17,105 bases of DNA from an uncultured Oscillibacter sp. (GTDB lineage Bacteria; Bacillota; Clostridia; Oscillospirales; Oscillospiraceae). The notes beneath the pieces were generated by a model that was not told where the DNA came from, ran no database searches, and saw only the letters and a list, made by a program, of their open reading frames with translations. A program made the position numbers and the translations under genes. Shown in pieces: positions 14,855 to 17,105 of the stretch (its first letter is position 1; each line of letters opens with the position of its first letter). The stretch covers positions 1-17,105 of the forward strand of contig CAJTJA010000049.1 in the NCBI GenBank assembly GCA_910576845.1, read 5' to 3'.

Positions 14855-14884
14855 ATTATAGCAGGACTTATTATTGTATTTCAA
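14855..14884 (-). promoter_or_regulatory. promoter of the amidohydrolase gene
   Basis: The minus strand shows TTGAAA (14879-14884), an 18-base spacer and TATAAT (14855-14860), with the extended TG motif (TGCTATAAT). It lies about 200 bases before the ATG. Confidence 0.7.
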
Positions 14885-14986
14885 GTATTCACTGAAAATG
14901 CCCTTGCTTTCTGTGCTGTCGAAACGATGACGCACCAAAGAGTGATAAAAATGCAAAGGCAGTCCCGCATCGCTGTATCACACTCG

Positions 14987-15307
14987 GAGCTTTGCCTCGG
15001 CTTTCAATTTACCAACCGCTTCTCCAACAGCAAACTGGACATCCAAGCCCTTTTTAAGAAGACTGCCTTTGAACTTAGCACCTGCCACAAGCTCATTCGT
15101 CCGTGTACTCCAAGGCGCAGCGGAAAAGTGAAACGCAGCCACAGAAAAGACCAGAAGCATTTTTATTCCTGCCACGTGTTCTTTTCCTTGGCTGACTTTG
15201 AAAAACAACTCGCTGTTCACAACCGCCGTTCCAACAACCTACCCATAAGACCCCTTAATTACCTTTCAGCTTTCTTGTCCAATTTGTTTGCCAATCCTAC
15301 AAAATAA
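14987..15307 (+). pseudogene. remnant of an IS481-like (rve-fold) transposase, C-terminal part
   Basis: The plus-strand frame contains FQFTNRFSNS, IQALFKKTAFEL, HKLIRPCTPRRSGKVKRSHR, KDQKHFYSCHVFF and LAVHNRRSNNLPIRPLNYLS, which is recognisably the C-terminal half of an integrase-core transposase of the IS481-like type (family pattern: TDNG...EFTNRF, then HKLIRPYTPRHNGKVERSHR, then LAVxNRRSNNxPMRPL). The piece is dead: the TDNG aspartate region reads SELCLGF, the catalytic glutamate of GKVER is replaced by lysine (GKVKR), the HN of PRHNGK is RS, and no N-terminal half or start is present. No flanking inverted or direct repeats were found. The stop is TAA at 15305-15307, just before the tRNA promoter. 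Confidence 0.75.
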
Positions 15308-15330
15308 AAAGGGACATCTATAATTCCAGC

Positions 15331-15359
15331 TTGACATATTCGTTTTTGTGGTGTATACT
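15331..15359 (+). promoter_or_regulatory. promoter of tRNA-Thr
   Basis: TTGACA at 15331-15336, a 17-base spacer and TATACT at 15354-15359 lie about 30 bases before the tRNA 5' end, as expected for a stable-RNA promoter. Confidence 0.8.
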
Positions 15360-15390
15360 ATGCCAGTATTTTGAAATCAAACGTAAACAG

Positions 15391-15466
15391 GCTGGTGTAG
15401 CTCAGTCGGTAGAGCAGCTGATTCGTAATCAGCAGGTCGCCGGTTCAAGTCCGGCCCCCAGCTCCA
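15391..15466 (+). tRNA. tRNA-Thr (anticodon CGT)
   Basis: A 76-base cloverleaf with encoded CCA. Acceptor GCTGGTG and CCCCAGC, D-arm GCTC/GAGC with loop AGTCGGTA, anticodon stem GCTGA/TCAGC with loop TTCGTAA (anticodon CGT, threonine ACG codons), five-base variable loop AGGTC, and T-arm GCCGG/CCGGC with TTCAAGT. Discriminator base T. One odd point is a U6-C67 mismatch in the acceptor stem; all other stems pair fully. It stands alone, with its own promoter and terminator. Confidence 0.95.
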
Positions 15467-15476
15467 GTTCAGAAAT

Positions 15477-15534
15477 TCCCATCACCGCTCCATTTCCGCC
15501 TTGCGGAAAAAAATAGAGCGGTGATGGGAGTTTT
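15477..15534 (+). terminator. two-tier hairpin terminator after tRNA-Thr
   Basis: TCCCATCACCGCTC (15477-15490) and GAGCGGTGATGGGA (15516-15529) form a perfect 14-bp outer stem, followed by G and TTTT. Nested inside is a second perfect 7-bp hairpin, TTTCCGC/GCGGAAA (15493-15509), with a CTT loop. The outer stem starts 11 bases after the tRNA CCA. Confidence 0.75.
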
Positions 15535-15539
15535 GTCGC

Positions 15540-15577
15540 TTTCGCCCCGATTCGCTTTGTTGGACTCGGTGGCGAAA
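15540..15577. repeat. bulged inverted repeat downstream of the tRNA terminator
   Basis: TTTCGCC-CCGA (15540-15550) pairs with TCGG-T-GGCGAAA (15566-15577): 11 pairs with a single bulged T and a 15-base loop. No U-tract follows on the plus strand and no function is evident. Confidence 0.5.
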
Positions 15578-15626
15578 AGGAACAGATATGGGGCGGCTTT
15601 GGGAAAAATCGCTTTTAACCGTTTAT

Positions 15627-15668
15627 TACAAATCGGAGCAAGCATTGTATCGCTTGCTCCGATTTGTA
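15627..15668. repeat. perfect 17-bp inverted repeat
   Basis: The arm at 15627-15643 (containing ACAAATCGGAGCAAGC) and the arm at 15652-15668 are perfectly complementary around an 8-base loop. Neither side is followed by a T-run. On the minus strand it begins at the last base of a possible -10 (TATAGT, 15668-15673), so it could be an operator or the start of a short structured RNA. Confidence 0.7.
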
Positions 15669-15917
15669 CTATAAAGGCATAATATATTGGACGCAATTTT
15701 GACATATATCTGGTGGCTAACTTTGGTGAACATATGACCACCCTTGAAAGAATATTACTTGATAAGCTTAACTGTTTAAACGCTGTCTGCCATGATATAT
15801 TTTTGCCAACACGGTGTAAACAAATATATTAGTCAAATGAAAGAAACTCCCCTGTCAGGTTTTTTCATGGATGTGATGTTGTCGCTATATCTTTGCGTAT
15901 AGAAATGCAGAGAAACA

Positions 15918-15941
15918 GCGGAGGCGCTGAAGCGCCTCCGC
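15918..15941 (-). terminator. terminator of fba
   Basis: GCGGAGGCGC and GCGCCTCCGC form a perfect 10-bp stem with a 4-base loop, 20 bases after the fba stop on the minus strand. The tail TGTTTCTCT is moderately U-rich. Confidence 0.75.
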
Positions 15942-15961
15942 GGTTAAACGGGAAAAACTCT

Positions 15962-16930
15962 TTAGAAAGCCTTGTGGTCACAGCCCAGCACATTTACCAG
16001 CTTGTGAGCCACCATTTCCTTGATGGCCTGGCGGGCGGGTTTCAGGTACTGGCGGGGATCAAAATGATCAGGATGCTCGGCGAAATGCTCCCGGATGCAG
16101 GCAGTCATCGCCAAACGCAGATCGGAGTCAATGTTGATCTTGCAGACGGACATGGTTGCGGCCTTGCGGAGCTGCTCCTCAGGGATGCCTACGGCATCGG
16201 GCATCTTCCCGCCAAACTTATTGATCTTCTCAACGAAAGCCTGGGGTACGGAGGAAGAGCCGTGGAGCACAATGGGGAAACCGGGCAAACGCTTGGAGAC
16301 CTCCTCCAGCACGTCGAAGCGCAGCGGAGGCGGAACCAGCTCACCCTTTTCGTTGCGGGTGCACTGAGCGGCGGTAAACTTGTAAGCACCGTGGCTCGTT
16401 CCAATAGCAATCGCCAGGGAGTCACAACCAGTCTTGGAGACAAATTCCTCCACTTCCTCGGGACGGGTGTAAGAGGAATCCTCAGCGGAAACACTGACCT
16501 CGTCCTCCACACCGGCTAAGGTGCCCAGCTCAGCCTCGACAACAACACCGTGGTCATGAGCATACTCCACAACCTTTTTTGTAACCTCAATGTTTTCAGC
16601 AAAAGGCTTGCTGGACATATCAATCATAACGGAAGTGAAACCACCGTCGATGCAACTCTTGCAGAGTTCAAAGCTGTCGCCGTGGTCCAGATGGAGGCAA
16701 ATCGGCAAATCAGTCTCAATGATAGCCGCTTCCACCAGCTTCATCAGATAGGTGTGATTTGCATAGGCCCGGGCGCCCTTGGACACCTGAAGAATCAAAG
16801 GAGCTTCCAATTCCTTGGCAGCCTCGGTAATACCCTGAACAATTTCCATATTGTTGACATTGAAAGCGCCGATGGCATAGCCTCCGTTATAGGCCTTTTT
16901 GAACATTTCGGTAGTAGTAACCAGTGCCAT
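15962..16930 (-). CDS. fba: class II fructose-1,6-bisphosphate aldolase
   Basis: 322-residue zinc-dependent aldolase that splits fructose 1,6-bisphosphate into dihydroxyacetone phosphate and glyceraldehyde 3-phosphate. Visible are the N-terminal AIGAFNVNNMEIVQGI, the catalytic/zinc site CLHLDHGDSF with D82 and H83, VEAELGTLAGVEDEVS, the zinc-ligand region AIGTSHGAYKF, and VLHGSSSVP, all normal for the family. The frame extends to an ATG at 16939, but AGGAG directly abuts that codon; the ATG at 16930 is 9 bases from AGGAG and gives the standard start MALVTTTEMFKKAY. It is a single-gene unit with its own promoter and terminator, apart from the pgk-tpiA-gpmI cluster whose enzymes act on its products. 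Confidence 0.96.
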   Translation of the reverse strand: MALVTTTEMFKKAYNGGYAIGAFNVNNMEIVQGITEAAKELEAPLILQVSKGARAYANHTYLMKLVEAAIIETDLPICLHLDHGDSFELCKSCIDGGFTSVMIDMSSKPFAENIEVTKKVVEYAHDHGVVVEAELGTLAGVEDEVSVSAEDSSYTRPEEVEEFVSKTGCDSLAIAIGTSHGAYKFTAAQCTRNEKGELVPPPLRFDVLEEVSKRLPGFPIVLHGSSSVPQAFVEKINKFGGKMPDAVGIPEEQLRKAATMSVCKINIDSDLRLAMTACIREHFAEHPDHFDPRQYLKPARQAIKEMVAHKLVNVLGCDHKAF

Positions 16931-17040
16931 AACGATCATCTCCTGACAATATTTTATTTGCCTCGTCCCGCAGACAGGATAAAAAAATTGATGGCCTTGA
17001 TTCTTCCTGTTTGCAAAGACGAAAACGATTTTCTTTTATG

Positions 17041-17068
17041 ATAATATCACAAAAAAAATAAAATGCAA
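17041..17068 (-). promoter_or_regulatory. promoter of fba
   Basis: On the minus strand TTGCAT (17063-17068), a 16-base T-rich spacer and TATTAT (17041-17046) with an extended TG (TGATATTAT) lie about 110 bases before the fba ATG, giving a leader of roughly 100 bases. Confidence 0.65.
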
Positions 17069-17071
17069 GTA

Positions 17072-17100
17072 TTTACAATTCTTTTTTTGAATGGTATGAT
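17072..17100 (+). promoter_or_regulatory. divergent plus-strand promoter at the window edge
   Basis: TTTACA at 17072-17077, a 17-base spacer and TATGAT at 17095-17100 face out of the window. The gene it would serve is not visible. Its -35 is only three bases from the -35 of the fba promoter. Confidence 0.55.
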
Positions 17101-17105
17101 AAAAA

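Larger units (their letters stand above)
15535..15917. other. hairpin-rich region without a recognisable gene
   Basis: Between the tRNA terminator and the fba terminator no ORF has both a ribosome binding site and a recognisable product. Besides the two inverted repeats listed separately, an AT-rich imperfect hairpin ATATATTTTTG...CAAATATAT lies at 15795-15829. The content may be remnant insertion DNA or an unannotated small RNA locus; nothing in it was recognised. Confidence 0.4.

Noticed and set aside
14978..15220. 80-codon minus-strand frame (NSELFFKVSQGKEHVAG...)
   Set aside because: It is the antisense shadow of the IS481-like transposase remnant; this type of frame is a common mis-annotation.
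15331..15516. Short protein containing GVAQSVEQLIRNQQVAGSSPAP
   Set aside because: This is the well-known false translation of a tRNA gene, here tRNA-Thr.
15469..15741. 90-codon minus-strand frame downstream of the tRNA
   Set aside because: It runs through both the 17-bp inverted repeat and the tRNA terminator, with no ribosome binding site or family resemblance.
1..17105. CRISPR array, prophage or defence system
   Set aside because: No regularly spaced repeats, phage structural genes, nucleases or toxin-antitoxin pairs were seen on either strand.

Overview
The window looks like a chromosomal segment of a low-to-mid GC Firmicute. Protein style (Prs beginning MISHGKDIKVF, a class II aldolase, Pgk, GpmI with D12/S62 numbering), strong AAGGAGG-type ribosome binding sites and the gene order point to Clostridia, probably Oscillospirales. 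The placement is inferred from sequence character, not from any database search.

Region 1 (1-6163, all minus) reads, in transcription order: a GlmU-like but degenerate nucleotidyltransferase fold protein, prs (PRPP synthetase), pth (peptidyl-tRNA hydrolase), mfd (transcription-repair coupling factor) and the start of a PrsA/SurA-like lipoprotein foldase cut by the window edge. This is the classical Firmicute glmU-prs-pth-mfd order, with a short, apparently non-catalytic protein where glmU normally sits. GC-rich hairpins without clear U-tracts lie between prs and pth and between mfd and the foldase. An extended -10 promoter precedes the first gene.

Region 2 (6164-11181, plus) has trmL (tRNA wobble 2'-O-methyltransferase) followed by pgk, tpiA and gpmI, ending in a clear intrinsic terminator. 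gapA and eno, common members of such glycolytic clusters, are not here. The 376-base tpiA-gpmI gap is full of perfect inverted repeats.

Region 3 (11182-14884, minus) is accessory. A FIST-domain sensor and a soluble chemotaxis-type signalling protein without membrane segments form a tight two-gene operon under a consensus promoter (TTGACA, 17 bases, TATAAT). Upstream of them is a stand-alone nitrilase-superfamily amidohydrolase with its own promoter and a leader of about 200 bases.

Region 4 (14885-15961) holds a dead IS481-like transposase fragment, a tRNA-Thr(CGT) with its own promoter and two-tier terminator, and about 490 bases of hairpin-rich DNA without a convincing gene.

Region 5 (15962-17105, minus) is fba (class II fructose-bisphosphate aldolase), with terminator and promoter. 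A second, divergent promoter faces out of the window.

Taken together, fba, tpiA, pgk and gpmI supply four glycolytic steps. prs feeds nucleotide synthesis, while pth, trmL and tRNA-Thr serve translation. The most unusual items are the FIST plus soluble MCP-like pair, the degenerate GlmU-like protein next to prs, and the structured tpiA-gpmI and post-tRNA intergenic regions.
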